A stretch of DNA of 54,254 nt. It comes from Chryseobacterium sp. RU37D (GTDB lineage: Bacteria > Bacteroidota > Bacteroidia > Flavobacteriales > Weeksellaceae). The translations under genes were made by a program, and so were the position numbers. A model generated the notes under the pieces. The model had not been told where the DNA came from. It saw only the letters and a program-made list of their open reading frames with translations, and did not search any database. Location: contig NZ_FTMM01000021.1 of NCBI RefSeq assembly GCF_900156075.1, forward strand, positions 1 to 54,254, read 5' to 3'. The stretch's first letter is position 1, and every line of letters begins with the position of its first letter. This document shows, in pieces, positions 8,252-17,025 of this stretch.

Positions 8252-9964
8252 TTAATTTACACCGTGCATCATTTTCTTTAAGATTGGTGAAATTAATGCT
8301 AAAATCACAGCAGCAATACCACAAAGAACTACAAATACCATGAAGAATTCGAATAGGTTGTGGATTTCAAATCCTGCAAAAGTTGGGTTTGCTAAAGGCA
8401 ACTGAGCTTTTTCGAAAGCAGCAGCCTGATCAGCATTTAAAGTCACTTTTTTATCTAAAACATCCTGAAGATTTACTCCTATTTTCTGAGCAGCCTCGAA
8501 TTTATCACCTGTTGCAGGTAAGATAGAACCTAATGTTCCGGCAAGTGCATATCCAGCCGCGTTCGCGATGAAGAATACTCCATATAATAATGAAGCAAAT
8601 CTTTTTGGAGCTAATTTTCCAACCAATGATAATCCGATTGGAGATAAGCAAAGTTCACCGCAAGTTTGGATGAAATATAGTAAGATCAACCATTTTACAG
8701 CTAAAAGTCCATTATTTCCAAGATCTTTTACGTTGTGTGCAATAATGAAATAAGAAACTGCGATCAAAGCCAATCCCATTGCCTGTTTGAATGGAGATAC
8801 AGGTTCTTTGCTTTTTGCTCTCAATTTATCCCAAAGAATACTGAACGGTACTGCTAAAGCAACAACGAAAATTCCGTTGAAGATTTGTACCATTGAAGGT
8901 GGCATGTTCCATCCGAAGAAATGTCTGTCTGTCTGGTTATCTGCGATGAATGTTAAAGATGAACCAGCCTGTTCAAATGCAGCCCAGAAGAAGATTACGA
9001 AAAATGAAACGATGTAGATTACCCAGATTCTGTCTCTTTCAATTTTAGTTAAAGAAGAATCGGACATAATTAAATAGGCCAATGAAATACCACTTGCGTA
9101 AACCAATGAGTAAATTACGTTTTGACCTAACGCAAAGTGAAATAAAGATCCAAGAATTACAAATAAAACAGCCGCAATTCCGACAGATGCACCAGAGAAC
9201 TTTGCAGTTTGTGCTTCTCCTTCTTCAAAATCTTCTGAAGTATTGTGCTTTGGTAAGCCTCCGATTGGTCTTCCGGTCGGTGTTACAACATATTTGTTTT
9301 TAAGAATTAAGAATGTAATTGTTCCTACCATCATTGCAATAGAAGCCGCTAAAAATCCCCACTTGAAAGCGTGGATATCTCTGATACCGTCCGCGGATTT
9401 TACGTCTCCGATCAATGGACAAATCAACTGACCAAGGAAAGCTCCTAAGTTGATCCCCATGTAGAAAATCGTGAACGCAGAGTCTAGTTTTGATTTTTCC
9501 TGTTTTGGATAAAGGCTTCCAACCATTGAAGAGATGTTTGGCTTGAAAAATCCGTTACCGAAAATAATTACACCCAGAGCAGTCCACATAATCGTTGTAG
9601 CCGTTCCTATACTAGATCCGAATGTACTAGCACTAATGAACAGTAAAAACTGTCCAATCGCCATTAAAGTACCTCCAAGAAGAATACAATATCTGTTTCC
9701 TAAGAATCTGTCGGCGATAAAACCTCCCAACATCGGAGTAAGATAACAAAGAGCAAGGAAACCTCCATATACAATTGAAGCATCAGCCTCCTTCATCAAA
9801 AGCGAGTTTACCATAAATAAGGTAAGCAATGCTCTCATCCCATAAAAGTTGAAACGCTCCCACATTTCTGTTCCGAAAAGAACCCATAATCCTTTCGGAT
9901 GCCTGGAATTGCTCTTCTCTACAAATTCATCCGGTTTCGGACTTAATGCTTCAGTATTATCCAT
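8252..9964 (-). CDS. Proton-dependent oligopeptide transporter (POT/PTR), copy 2
   Basis: A 570-residue paralogue of the neighbouring transporters. The POT signature TEMWERFNFYGMRAL is at residues 32-46, GNGFFKPNISSMVG follows, and the late GELCLSPIGLS motif is present. It is longer than copy 1 because of an insert of roughly 70 residues before the last helix (near residues 480-550, rich in Ala, Asp and Lys), which should face one side of the membrane. It has its own well-formed promoter and its own terminator, so it is a separate transcription unit. Peptide specificity cannot be read from the sequence. Confidence 0.92.
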   Translation of the reverse strand: MDNTEALSPKPDEFVEKSNSRHPKGLWVLFGTEMWERFNFYGMRALLTLFMVNSLLMKEADASIVYGGFLALCYLTPMLGGFIADRFLGNRYCILLGGTLMAIGQFLLFISASTFGSSIGTATTIMWTALGVIIFGNGFFKPNISSMVGSLYPKQEKSKLDSAFTIFYMGINLGAFLGQLICPLIGDVKSADGIRDIHAFKWGFLAASIAMMVGTITFLILKNKYVVTPTGRPIGGLPKHNTSEDFEEGEAQTAKFSGASVGIAAVLFVILGSLFHFALGQNVIYSLVYASGISLAYLIMSDSSLTKIERDRIWVIYIVSFFVIFFWAAFEQAGSSLTFIADNQTDRHFFGWNMPPSMVQIFNGIFVVALAVPFSILWDKLRAKSKEPVSPFKQAMGLALIAVSYFIIAHNVKDLGNNGLLAVKWLILLYFIQTCGELCLSPIGLSLVGKLAPKRFASLLYGVFFIANAAGYALAGTLGSILPATGDKFEAAQKIGVNLQDVLDKKVTLNADQAAAFEKAQLPLANPTFAGFEIHNLFEFFMVFVVLCGIAAVILALISPILKKMMHGVN

Positions 9965-9992
9965 TTTTATTGTTAATTTTTGTTAAGACTGA

Positions 9993-10022
9993 CAAATATA
10001 GTTTTTTTTGTGTTTTCGGCAA
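9993..10022 (-). promoter_or_regulatory. Promoter of POT copy 2
   Basis: On the minus strand TTG (10022-10020), a 19-base spacer and TATATTTG (10000-9993) form an almost ideal Bacteroidota promoter. The predicted start is about 20 bases before the ATG at 9964. Confidence 0.7.
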
Positions 10023-10048
10023 GGTTTTAATTTTATAATTAAATAAAA

Positions 10049-10073
10049 AAGCCGTAGAAAGATTCTACAGCTT
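10049..10073 (-). terminator. Terminator downstream of POT copy 3
   Basis: An 11-bp stem with one mismatch (AAGC.GTAGAA with TTCTAC.GCTT) and a 3-base loop. On the minus strand it is followed by TTTTTTATTT. It ends the transcript of the gene at 10098. Confidence 0.7.
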
Positions 10074-10097
10074 GATTTTCTTTATAATAAATGAGGA

Positions 10098-11753
10098 TCA
10101 ATGTCCTTTTTCTTTCATGATTTTGTTTAATCTTTTCAACATGGAAAGTCCTAAAAGTGTGGCAAATATCAACAAAGCGAAATTCACGAGGAAATAATTC
10201 ATCTTGTTGTCGTAGCTATACCAAGTACTTGCTAAAATTCCCGAAAGCTTGTTTCCAACGGAGTTTGCAAGGAAGAAACCTCCCATCATTAAAGCTGTAA
10301 TTCTCGCAGGAGAAAGTTTTGAAACGAATGATAATCCCATCGGTGATAAACAAAGTTCTCCAACTGTAATTACTCCATAACTTGCAACCAACCACCATGG
10401 TGAAACTTTTACAGCACCATTATCTCCGGCCCAAACTGCTAAAACCATTACTAAACACGATAATCCTGAAATGAAAAGTCCCAAAACGATTTTCGTTGGT
10501 GTTAAAGGCTCTTTTCCTTTTCGTCTTAATAATGCCCAAAATCCTACGACAATAGGTGTTAAAGCAATTACCCAAAACGGATTGATGGATTGGAATAATT
10601 CGGTATTGTATAAATAAGTTTTAGCTTTTGGATTTTTTTCTAATACTGCGCGTTGTTCAGGAGAAATATTTTTAAAATAAACATCTTTTCCCTGAACTTT
10701 TATGGTATTTCCGTCTTTATCTTTTTGAGACTGGAACTGATCGTCGTATACTGGAACTTCTTTATTTTCATAGCTTTTTCCGTCAACCATGTAGATACTT
10801 TCTAATGGTTTTTCCATGGATGCAGGAACACTTCTGTCCGTGTAATAATTTGCCCATCTTGTCAAAGCTGTTCCATTTTGTTTAAAGACCGCCCAAAAAA
10901 ACATACTGATCATAAAAACTGATAATAAGGCACCAATAGATGATTTTTCTTCAGGTTTTGCTTTAAAATAAAGTGAAGCATAGAAGTAAATAACAGGAAC
11001 GCAGGCAAAAATAAAAGCATCCGTATTGTCACTTCCAAAAATATTTCCGGGAATGATCCATCCGATTGCTCCAGCGATAATTGCAGGTAAGAAAACTTTA
11101 AGCATAATTTCAGAAAGCTTTGTATCTCCTTCCTGTTTTGGTTTCATCTGCGCTGCGTGGATATAATGTTTTCTACCGATTGTAAAAATCACCATACCAA
11201 TCAACATTCCGACTCCGGCAGTAATGAACGCTTCGCCCCAACCGAATTTATTTCGCATAAACGCTGCGATAATGTTACAAATAAACGCTCCAATATTAAT
11301 TCCCATGTAAAAAATATTGTACCCGGAATCTTTGTTCGCTTTATAAGGTTCTTCAGAATACAAATTACCCAGCAATGTAGAAATTGTTGGTTTAAAGAAA
11401 CCGTTTCCGATGATAATTAATGCTAATGAACAGTAAAATAATGTAAGATCTTTGAAAACCCCCATTCCAATATATCCGGCTGCCATCAAAACTCCGCCCA
11501 AATAAATGGATTTAATATAACCTAAAACCCTGTCCGCCAAAAATCCACCGATAAAAGGTGTTAAATAAGTAAGGGCGATATAAGTTCCGAAAATGTCGTC
11601 TGCAGTTTTGTCAGGAAGCCCAAGACCACCTTTTAAACCTGTTGGTTCAATGACATACAAAACAAAAATTCCGAGAATCAGATAATACCCGAAACGTTCC
11701 CACATTTCCGTAAAGAAGAGGAAAGGCAATCCCTTAGGATGTTTAGTCTTCAT
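10098..11753 (-). CDS. Proton-dependent oligopeptide transporter (POT/PTR), copy 3
   Basis: The third POT paralogue. It carries TEMWERFGYY near the N-terminus (the usual following Gly is replaced in YYLILG), GNGFFKPTISTLLGN, and the late GELCLSPMGLSF motif. An insert of about 80 hydrophilic residues (around residues 300-380) lies between central helices. An in-frame ATG at 11768 would add five residues, but the -7 element at 11775-11782 places transcription start close to 11768, so I prefer the ATG at 11753, which gives the common opening MKTKHPKGLP. It is divergent from the small DUF2281-like gene. Confidence 0.9.
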   Translation of the reverse strand: MKTKHPKGLPFLFFTEMWERFGYYLILGIFVLYVIEPTGLKGGLGLPDKTADDIFGTYIALTYLTPFIGGFLADRVLGYIKSIYLGGVLMAAGYIGMGVFKDLTLFYCSLALIIIGNGFFKPTISTLLGNLYSEEPYKANKDSGYNIFYMGINIGAFICNIIAAFMRNKFGWGEAFITAGVGMLIGMVIFTIGRKHYIHAAQMKPKQEGDTKLSEIMLKVFLPAIIAGAIGWIIPGNIFGSDNTDAFIFACVPVIYFYASLYFKAKPEEKSSIGALLSVFMISMFFWAVFKQNGTALTRWANYYTDRSVPASMEKPLESIYMVDGKSYENKEVPVYDDQFQSQKDKDGNTIKVQGKDVYFKNISPEQRAVLEKNPKAKTYLYNTELFQSINPFWVIALTPIVVGFWALLRRKGKEPLTPTKIVLGLFISGLSCLVMVLAVWAGDNGAVKVSPWWLVASYGVITVGELCLSPMGLSFVSKLSPARITALMMGGFFLANSVGNKLSGILASTWYSYDNKMNYFLVNFALLIFATLLGLSMLKRLNKIMKEKGH

Positions 11754-11774
11754 AGTTTCAAATTTCAAATTTCA

Positions 11775-11782
11775 CAAATATA
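11775..11782 (-). promoter_or_regulatory. -7 element for POT copy 3
   Basis: CAAATATA on the + strand is TATATTTG on the minus strand. It lies only 7 bases before the upstream ATG at 11768 and 22 bases before the ATG at 11753, which decides the start choice for the transporter. Confidence 0.5.
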
Positions 11783-11811
11783 GAATTTTAAAAATAATAA
11801 TCGAATTTTAT

Positions 11812-11819
11812 TAACTTTG
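11812..11819 (+). promoter_or_regulatory. -7 element for the DUF2281-like gene
   Basis: TAACTTTG fits TAnnTTTG and lies 12 bases before the first possible ATG (11832), so the leader is very short or the true start is the ATG at 11841. Confidence 0.45.
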
Positions 11820-11831
11820 ACTTAAACAAAG

Positions 11832-12071
11832 ATGAAAAACATGAAAATTACATTGCAAGATTTAGAACAAAATATAAAAACACTTCCGGAAAATTTTTAT
11901 GGACAAGTGAACGATTTTATTGATTTTTTAAAGCATAAACATTTTAAAGAAAAACAATATAAAGTTTCTGAATGGGAAGATGAAGATACAAGAAGGATGA
12001 AGTATGCAAAAGATTATTCTCAAAGTCTTTCCGAATTTAATATTGATGATGATTTAGAAGTTGGAGATTAA
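11832..12071 (+). CDS. Small DUF2281/VapB-like protein
   Basis: A 79-residue acidic protein. Residues 8-40 (LQDLEQNIKTLPENFYGQVNDFIDFLKHK) match the pattern of DUF2281, where 'LPE....V.DFI.FL' is the recognisable core and which is often an antitoxin-like partner. The rest (about residues 45-79) is polar and acidic. No toxin-sized ORF follows: the next gene is the opposite-strand peptidase. It is therefore either an orphan or a housekeeping member of the family. The first ATG (11832) is reported; the ATG at 11841 is also possible given the nearby promoter. Confidence 0.6.
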   Translation: MKNMKITLQDLEQNIKTLPENFYGQVNDFIDFLKHKHFKEKQYKVSEWEDEDTRRMKYAKDYSQSLSEFNIDDDLEVGD

Positions 12072-12116
12072 ATATATCCATTTTTTCGCTTTTTAAAATT
12101 CAGAATAATAGAAAAT

Positions 12117-12152
12117 AAAAAATCCGAACCTAAAACAGATCCGGATTTTTTT
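12117..12152. terminator. Bidirectional terminator between the DUF2281-like gene and DPP IV
   Basis: AATCCG pairs with CGGATT, flanked by an A-run on the left and a T-run on the right, so it can end both converging transcripts. Confidence 0.7.
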
Positions 12153-12173
12153 ATGTTTAAATTTTTCTTGAAA

Positions 12174-14303
12174 TTACAAATTCTCCAAAATAAAATCAGT
12201 CATTTTCTGATACAGCTGCGGTCTTGTCTGTCCGCCGTAAATTCCGTGGTTTTTATCAGGATAAGCCATGAAATCAAACTGTTTTTTGTTTTGAATCAAA
12301 GCTTCCGAGAATTCCATGGAATTTTGGAAATGTACGTTATCATCGGCCGTTCCATGAATTAAAAGGAATTTCCCTTTCAATAAATTCGCATATTCAGTAG
12401 GAGAGTTTTTATCGTATCCATCAGGATTCTCCTGCGGTGTTCTCATAAATCTTTCTGTATAAACTGAGTCATAATATCTCCAGTTTGTAACCGGTGCAAC
12501 AGCGATTCCCATTTTGAAAACATCAGCGCCTTTTGTCATTGCCAGACTCGTCATATATCCTCCGAAACTCCATCCGAACATTCCGATTCTTGATTTATCA
12601 ATATATGATTGATTTCCAAACCATTTTGCAGCTGCAATCTGATCTTCAATTTCATATTTTCCTAAATTCATGTACGTAACTTTCTTGAATTTAGCACCTT
12701 TGTAACCCGTTCCACGTCCGTCAACACAAGCTACAATGTATCCTTTTTGAGCCAGCATTTCAAACCAGATTCCGTTTCCGTTATCCCAGGAGTTGGCAAC
12801 TTGCTGAGAACCAGGACCGGAATATTGGAACATGAACAGTGGATATTTTTTGTTTTTATCAAAGTTTTTAGGCTTGATAATCCAGGCATTCATCTGATCT
12901 CCTGCTTCGTTTGGAATCGTGATGAATTCTTTTTCGGTGAAATTATCAGCTTTTAATTTTTGAAGCTGAGCATCATTATTTTGAAGTTCTTTTACCACTT
13001 TACCGTTTCCGTCTTTTAAAACATAAGTGTAAGGTTTTGTAGCTGTAGAAGATGTTTCAATGAAATAATTATAGTTTTTGCTGAAATTTGCAGAATTATT
13101 TCCTTCCGAGTTTGATATCAACTGAGATTTTCCGTTTTCAATATTTACTTTAGAAACCACTTTATTAATGCTTCCTTTTTCAGTAGTCTGAACGTAAATT
13201 TCTTTTGATTTTGGATTAAATCCATAATAATCAGTTACTTCCCAGTTTCCTTTGGTAACCTGTTTTTTCAGTTTTCCGTCTTTGTCATACCAGTATAAAT
13301 GACGGTTTCCATCTCTTTCAGAACTCCAAAGGAAAGAATTATCCTCTAAAAACTCCAAAGTCGGACTGTCTGTATCGATCCATTTATCGTCTGTTTCGGT
13401 GAATAATTTCTGAACAGCTCCCGTTTTTGTATTTACTTTTAGAACATCAGAAGCATTTTGAATTCGGTCTGAAGTAATCAAAACAATTTCGTCTGCTTTT
13501 GCCGTCTGAATAACGTTTGGAATATAATAATGTTTAAAACCATCTAAATTCACTTTCGTTTTTTTGCCATCGCTCAACTGATAAATATGAGCCGAAGCCA
13601 CAGAGTTTTTTTCTCCCGCTTTCGGATATTTGTAACGCATCTCACTTGGATAAAGCGTTTTTCCGTAGATCGGAATATAAATTTCCGGAACTTCCGTTTC
13701 GTCCAGTTTTACAAAAAGAATTGCATCGGAATTTTTCGTCCATTCGTACAATCTTGCGTGTCCGAATTCTTCTTCGTAAACCCAGTCTGCAAGACCATTC
13801 AAGATTTTATTTTTTACACCATGTTCCGTAACCTGCGTAATTTTTCCTGAATTTAAATCCTGATAAAAAATATTATTATCAACAATGAAAGCTACTTTTG
13901 TTGCATCGGGAGAAAATCTTGGCTCCTGAACAGGTTTTCCTTCATTTAAACTTACTGTTTTTCCGGATTTCAGATCTTTTACATCAAAAACTCCTAAAAA
14001 AGAATGTCTGTAAATTGGCTGACTTTGCTTTTGCAAAAGGATTTTCGATTCATCATCAGAAAACTCATAGCTTTCGAATTGTCCGTCCACAAGATTTCCT
14101 TCTTTTTGAGAAGTTTTGTAAGAGTATTTGGAAATTCCGCCCTGTTCTATAACTAAATAATTTTCACCGTTTTTCATGGAAGTAATTCCGGCAATGCCCT
14201 TTCCACGGTAATATCCTGAATATATTTTATCTAAAGTGATCTCCTGTGCAGCTAAACTTTGATATGTTGTAGCAATTGTAAGCGCTAGTAAGAATTTTTT
14301 CAT
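12174..14303 (-). CDS. Dipeptidyl peptidase IV (S9B serine peptidase)
   Basis: A 709-residue exported peptidase that removes X-Pro or X-Ala dipeptides from peptide N-termini. It has a signal peptide (about residues 1-19, ending LAAQE), an eight-bladed propeller domain to about residue 470, and a C-terminal alpha/beta hydrolase domain. The nucleophile is S579 in GWSFGGYMTS; the Asp is in GTADDNVH and the His in DKNHG. The DWVYEEEFGH segment holds the Glu pair that binds the substrate amino terminus in this family. Lying next to three peptide transporters, it probably feeds them with dipeptides. Confidence 0.93.
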   Translation of the reverse strand: MKKFLLALTIATTYQSLAAQEITLDKIYSGYYRGKGIAGITSMKNGENYLVIEQGGISKYSYKTSQKEGNLVDGQFESYEFSDDESKILLQKQSQPIYRHSFLGVFDVKDLKSGKTVSLNEGKPVQEPRFSPDATKVAFIVDNNIFYQDLNSGKITQVTEHGVKNKILNGLADWVYEEEFGHARLYEWTKNSDAILFVKLDETEVPEIYIPIYGKTLYPSEMRYKYPKAGEKNSVASAHIYQLSDGKKTKVNLDGFKHYYIPNVIQTAKADEIVLITSDRIQNASDVLKVNTKTGAVQKLFTETDDKWIDTDSPTLEFLEDNSFLWSSERDGNRHLYWYDKDGKLKKQVTKGNWEVTDYYGFNPKSKEIYVQTTEKGSINKVVSKVNIENGKSQLISNSEGNNSANFSKNYNYFIETSSTATKPYTYVLKDGNGKVVKELQNNDAQLQKLKADNFTEKEFITIPNEAGDQMNAWIIKPKNFDKNKKYPLFMFQYSGPGSQQVANSWDNGNGIWFEMLAQKGYIVACVDGRGTGYKGAKFKKVTYMNLGKYEIEDQIAAAKWFGNQSYIDKSRIGMFGWSFGGYMTSLAMTKGADVFKMGIAVAPVTNWRYYDSVYTERFMRTPQENPDGYDKNSPTEYANLLKGKFLLIHGTADDNVHFQNSMEFSEALIQNKKQFDFMAYPDKNHGIYGGQTRPQLYQKMTDFILENL

Positions 14304-14320
14304 TGCTAATTTTAAAATTT

Positions 14321-14328
14321 CAAATATA
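14321..14328 (-). promoter_or_regulatory. -7 element of the DPP IV gene
   Basis: CAAATATA on the + strand reads TATATTTG on the minus strand, 18 bases before the ATG. It is the same octamer as at POT copies 2 and 3. No clear -33 TTG is visible. Confidence 0.45.
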
Positions 14329-14420
14329 ATAATTTATTAATGCATAAAAAAGCTTTTTGAAACGAAGCATTTGGCAAAAAAATTGAATGTTTATATAAAT
14401 AATCAAATCAAATAATAATT

Positions 14421-14894
14421 ATGGAAACGAATGCCTTTAACCAGAAACTAAACCGCTACATTCTAGATAATCAGATTATTTATACAGGTTTTTCCAGCTT
14501 TAAAGATGCTGAAGAATGCGCCTCTAAAAAAGGAGGTGAACTTGTGGAAGTAGCTTTCAAAGATGGAAATGACAATCCCGATATTACTAATGAAGCTGGT
14601 TTGCTAGAAAAAAAACTGCATTTTTATGTAGACGCAGGTGATGAATATAAATTTATCCATTCATCAGACCCGGGTTTCAGAAAATATGCTGATGAATTGC
14701 AAAAAATTAAAGCAAAGCTGCAGCAATCACAACTTGATGAAAGATATCTGGCCAATTTTGAAATAGAAAATGCGGAGGACCCAATTGTGGTAATTAAAAA
14801 TGATCATTTTGAATCGGTAACTTCAAGAGAACGTTCAAAATATTTGAAGCATGCTAAAGTTTATGAAATAGGAGTATCCTTACCAAAATCTTAA
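14421..14894 (+). CDS. Hypothetical protein, 157 residues
   Basis: I do not recognise this protein. It is soluble and acidic, has no signal peptide or membrane segment, and contains a helical charged stretch near residues 85-105 (YADELQKIKAKLQQSQLDER). The first 60 residues look like a small alpha/beta unit (FSSFKDAEECASKKGGELVEVAF). It is followed after 8 bases by the small DUF6496-like gene in the same direction, so the pair is probably cotranscribed. Confidence 0.7.
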   Translation: METNAFNQKLNRYILDNQIIYTGFSSFKDAEECASKKGGELVEVAFKDGNDNPDITNEAGLLEKKLHFYVDAGDEYKFIHSSDPGFRKYADELQKIKAKLQQSQLDERYLANFEIENAEDPIVVIKNDHFESVTSRERSKYLKHAKVYEIGVSLPKS

Positions 14895-14902
14895 AAATTT
14901 TT

Positions 14903-15097
14903 ATGATGACTAAGACAAAATATTCAGAAAAAGCGCAAGACAAAGTAGGAAAAGTAATGCACGAATTCAAAGAAGGGAAGTTGAAATCTTCCTCCGGGGA
15001 GAAAGTGACAAGCAGAAAACAGGCCGTAGCCATCGGTATTTCTGAAGCAAGAGAGAAAGGTTTGAAAGTACCTAAACAAAAAAAGAAAAAAGATTAA
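14903..15097 (+). CDS. Small basic DUF6496-type protein
   Basis: A 64-residue, very lysine-rich protein. The core VMHEFKEGKLKSSSG..VTSRKQAVAIGISEAREKG matches the DUF6496 pattern, in which 'hEfk.G.L.sg.g..V..r.QAiAIglsea' is conserved. The tail ends in a run of lysines. The fold and function are not established; the composition suggests nucleic-acid binding. It ends just before a bidirectional terminator. ATG codons at 14903 and 14906 are both possible. Confidence 0.75.
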   Translation: MMTKTKYSEKAQDKVGKVMHEFKEGKLKSSSGEKVTSRKQAVAIGISEAREKGLKVPKQKKKKD

Positions 15098-15110
15098 TTT
15101 TTGGAAAATA

Positions 15111-15136
15111 AAAAGCGCTTCAGTTGAGGCGCTTTT
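15111..15136. terminator. Bidirectional terminator
   Basis: AAAAGCGC (15111-15118) pairs with GCGCTTTT (15129-15136) around a 10-base loop, with T-rich sequence on the right and A-rich sequence on the left. It serves the converging genes ending at 15097 and 15140. Confidence 0.75.
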
Positions 15137-15139
15137 ATC

Positions 15140-15904
15140 TTATTTTTTTTCCTGTTCAACAGGTCTTGTCTGTGCGTTGTAAATTTCGAAGTTGAATACA
15201 AAACATCTGTTCTGAAGAGAATATCCATTATAGTTATAATGAGGGTCTCTTGCAAATGCCACTTTCGAAGGTACAATAATCACCCCCTGTAAGTTGTAAG
15301 GATCACCGTCTGGTTTATTATCATAGCCAGTGAAATATTTCAATCCTTCCTGAAGACCTTCTATCTCATAATAGCTTCTCTTTTTTGCGACGTCCGAATT
15401 ATTGGGGTTATTAAGCACAGAATTTCTAACATAATAGAACATTGGGTCTGTAAGAGGAGATCCTAATCCGTCAATCGTATTCAAAAGAGATCCTGTGTAT
15501 GCAGAACCGAAAGCAACGTTTCCGTCAGTATCAGTAGCAAGATAATAATTGGCCCTTATCATGGTTCTGATCTGCGTTTTTCCATCATCGGTAATGGGCT
15601 TTCCGGGATTTGGTTGCGCTCCGTCTCTTTTAATATAGATCACTCCAGATGGAAGCTTTACCGGATTAAGCTGGGATAACTTCTTATAATTGTCATCAGC
15701 TGTATCTGTAGTGCTAAATGCTTTTATATTTCCTTGTGTGTCTAGGTAGTTTTCATCCATAAATTTCTGAATTGCCTGCTCATCATAAGAATTCCTTGTT
15801 GCAATATCTTCAGGCTCTGTAAACGCAGCCACATCATCACCATCCTTTTTACATGCCGTGAAACAAAGAGATCCAGCAAGGATATATAAAAATATTTTTT
15901 TCAT
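15140..15904 (-). CDS. Lipoprotein with an FKBP-like domain
   Basis: A 254-residue protein with a lipoprotein signal peptide (cysteine at residue 18 in CFTACKKD), so probably membrane-anchored outside the cytoplasm. The C-terminal half has the layout of FKBP-type prolyl isomerases: EIEGLQEGLKYF, then a strand reading LQGVIIVPSKVAFAR. The usual glycine-rich G.YG end is not intact, so isomerase activity is uncertain. Related lipoproteins (such as the gliding protein GldI) occur in Flavobacteriia, but this one is longer and I do not assign that name. It appears to be monocistronic. Confidence 0.6.
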   Translation of the reverse strand: MKKIFLYILAGSLCFTACKKDGDDVAAFTEPEDIATRNSYDEQAIQKFMDENYLDTQGNIKAFSTTDTADDNYKKLSQLNPVKLPSGVIYIKRDGAQPNPGKPITDDGKTQIRTMIRANYYLATDTDGNVAFGSAYTGSLLNTIDGLGSPLTDPMFYYVRNSVLNNPNNSDVAKKRSYYEIEGLQEGLKYFTGYDNKPDGDPYNLQGVIIVPSKVAFARDPHYNYNGYSLQNRCFVFNFEIYNAQTRPVEQEKK

Positions 15905-15962
15905 TTTTTCAAAAAAGTTTAATTACTTTACAAATAATATAACGACAAAAGTATAAAAAATT

Positions 15963-16403
15963 ATGAGAATAGATAAATTTTTATGGAGTATTCGTTTTTA
16001 CAAGACCAGAAGCGTTGCTGCTGAGGAGATTAAGAAAAACAGAGTGTTCATAGGAGAGTCTACCGTAAAATCATCAAAAGAGGTAAAGGAGGGGGATGTT
16101 ATTAAAATCAGAAAAAATCAGATCGACTATAAAATTAAGGTTATCCAGATTCCTAAAAGCAGGATCGGTGCAAAGCTGGTGCCGCTTCACATCAAAGATG
16201 TTACCGACAAAGAACAATATGAATTATTGAAAATGCGCAAAATGTCCCAGGATTATTACAGGATCAAAGGAGAAGGAAGGCCAACCAAAAAAGATCGACG
16301 TGATATGGATGAATATGTAGAAAATGATATTACATCAGATTTTACAAACTGGGATGACTTTTTTGGAGAAACCGGTGATGATTCTGAAGAAAACAAGGAT
16401 TAG
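15963..16403 (+). CDS. S4-domain RNA-binding protein (Hsp15-like)
   Basis: A 146-residue protein with an N-terminal S4 RNA-binding domain (residues 1-60: MRIDKFLWSIRFYKTRSVA, then VKEGDVIKI). The order matches Hsp15/HslR, which binds 50S subunits stalled with nascent chain and helps to free them. The C-terminal extension is charged, with a basic patch (GRPTKKDRRDM) followed by an acidic tail. It starts 58 bases from the divergent lipoprotein gene and has no cotranscribed partner. Confidence 0.88.
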   Translation: MRIDKFLWSIRFYKTRSVAAEEIKKNRVFIGESTVKSSKEVKEGDVIKIRKNQIDYKIKVIQIPKSRIGAKLVPLHIKDVTDKEQYELLKMRKMSQDYYRIKGEGRPTKKDRRDMDEYVENDITSDFTNWDDFFGETGDDSEENKD

Positions 16404-16479
16404 TTATTTTAAAGATTCCCGCAGAGTTCAGATTATATAGATGTTTGCTTAATCCATGAAACCTATGGGGCATTATTCA

Positions 16480-16995
16480 TTACATGTACAATCTCTCTAT
16501 GATCTCATTTACAATTTCTTCTGGCTCGCGGTTGTCAGTATTTACACTGAACTGAGCTTTATTATAAAACTGATTTCTCTCAAAAAGATGTTTAGCAATG
16601 AATTCCGGGAGGTTTTCTTCGGAAATATTTGCTATTAAAGGTCTTTTTTCCTTTTGTTTTGAAAGTCTTTCCGATAAAGTTCCCACAGAAGCCCGCAGGA
16701 GAACACTCTTTGAATTATGGTTGATAATTTCCATATTATTATAGTAAACGGGAGTTCCTCCGCCCAGGCTGAGGACTAGGTTTTCTTCTGTGGCCAGGAT
16801 TTCTTCCAATGTCTCTCTTTCCTGCTTTCTAAAGTAGATTTCGCCCTTTTTCTCGAAGATTTCGGGAATAGTTAATTTATTTCTTCGGGAAATCTCTTTA
16901 TCGAGGTCAACTAGTTTAAAATTGAGTTTTTCGCTTAATATTTTGGAAATGTGAGATTTGCCGCTTCCCATGTATCCGACCAGTGAAATTATCAT
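16480..16995 (-). CDS. aroK: Shikimate kinase
   Basis: AroK phosphorylates shikimate at O3 in the aromatic amino acid pathway. The P-loop GYMGSGKS lies at the N-terminus, the shikimate-binding DKEISRR (Asp with Arg) follows, GGGTPVY is the family's glycine-rich substrate loop, and the lid has KEKRPLI. An ATG at 17019 would add eight residues (MQICLKKI), but the ATG at 16995 gives the usual MIISLVGYMGSGKS opening and a normal 171-residue length, so I chose it. The upstream region carries the divergent tRNA promoter. Confidence 0.92.
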   Translation of the reverse strand: MIISLVGYMGSGKSHISKILSEKLNFKLVDLDKEISRRNKLTIPEIFEKKGEIYFRKQERETLEEILATEENLVLSLGGGTPVYYNNMEIINHNSKSVLLRASVGTLSERLSKQKEKRPLIANISEENLPEFIAKHLFERNQFYNKAQFSVNTDNREPEEIVNEIIERLYM

Positions 16996-17025
16996 GATTT
17001 TTTTTAAACAAATTTGCAAAAAAGT

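Noticed and set aside
11832..12174. Toxin partner for the DUF2281-like gene
   Set aside because: The next 100 bases hold only a bidirectional terminator before the opposite-strand peptidase.
15140..15904. Naming the FKBP-like lipoprotein gldI
   Set aside because: It is longer than GldI and its isomerase motifs are degraded, so the name is not supported.
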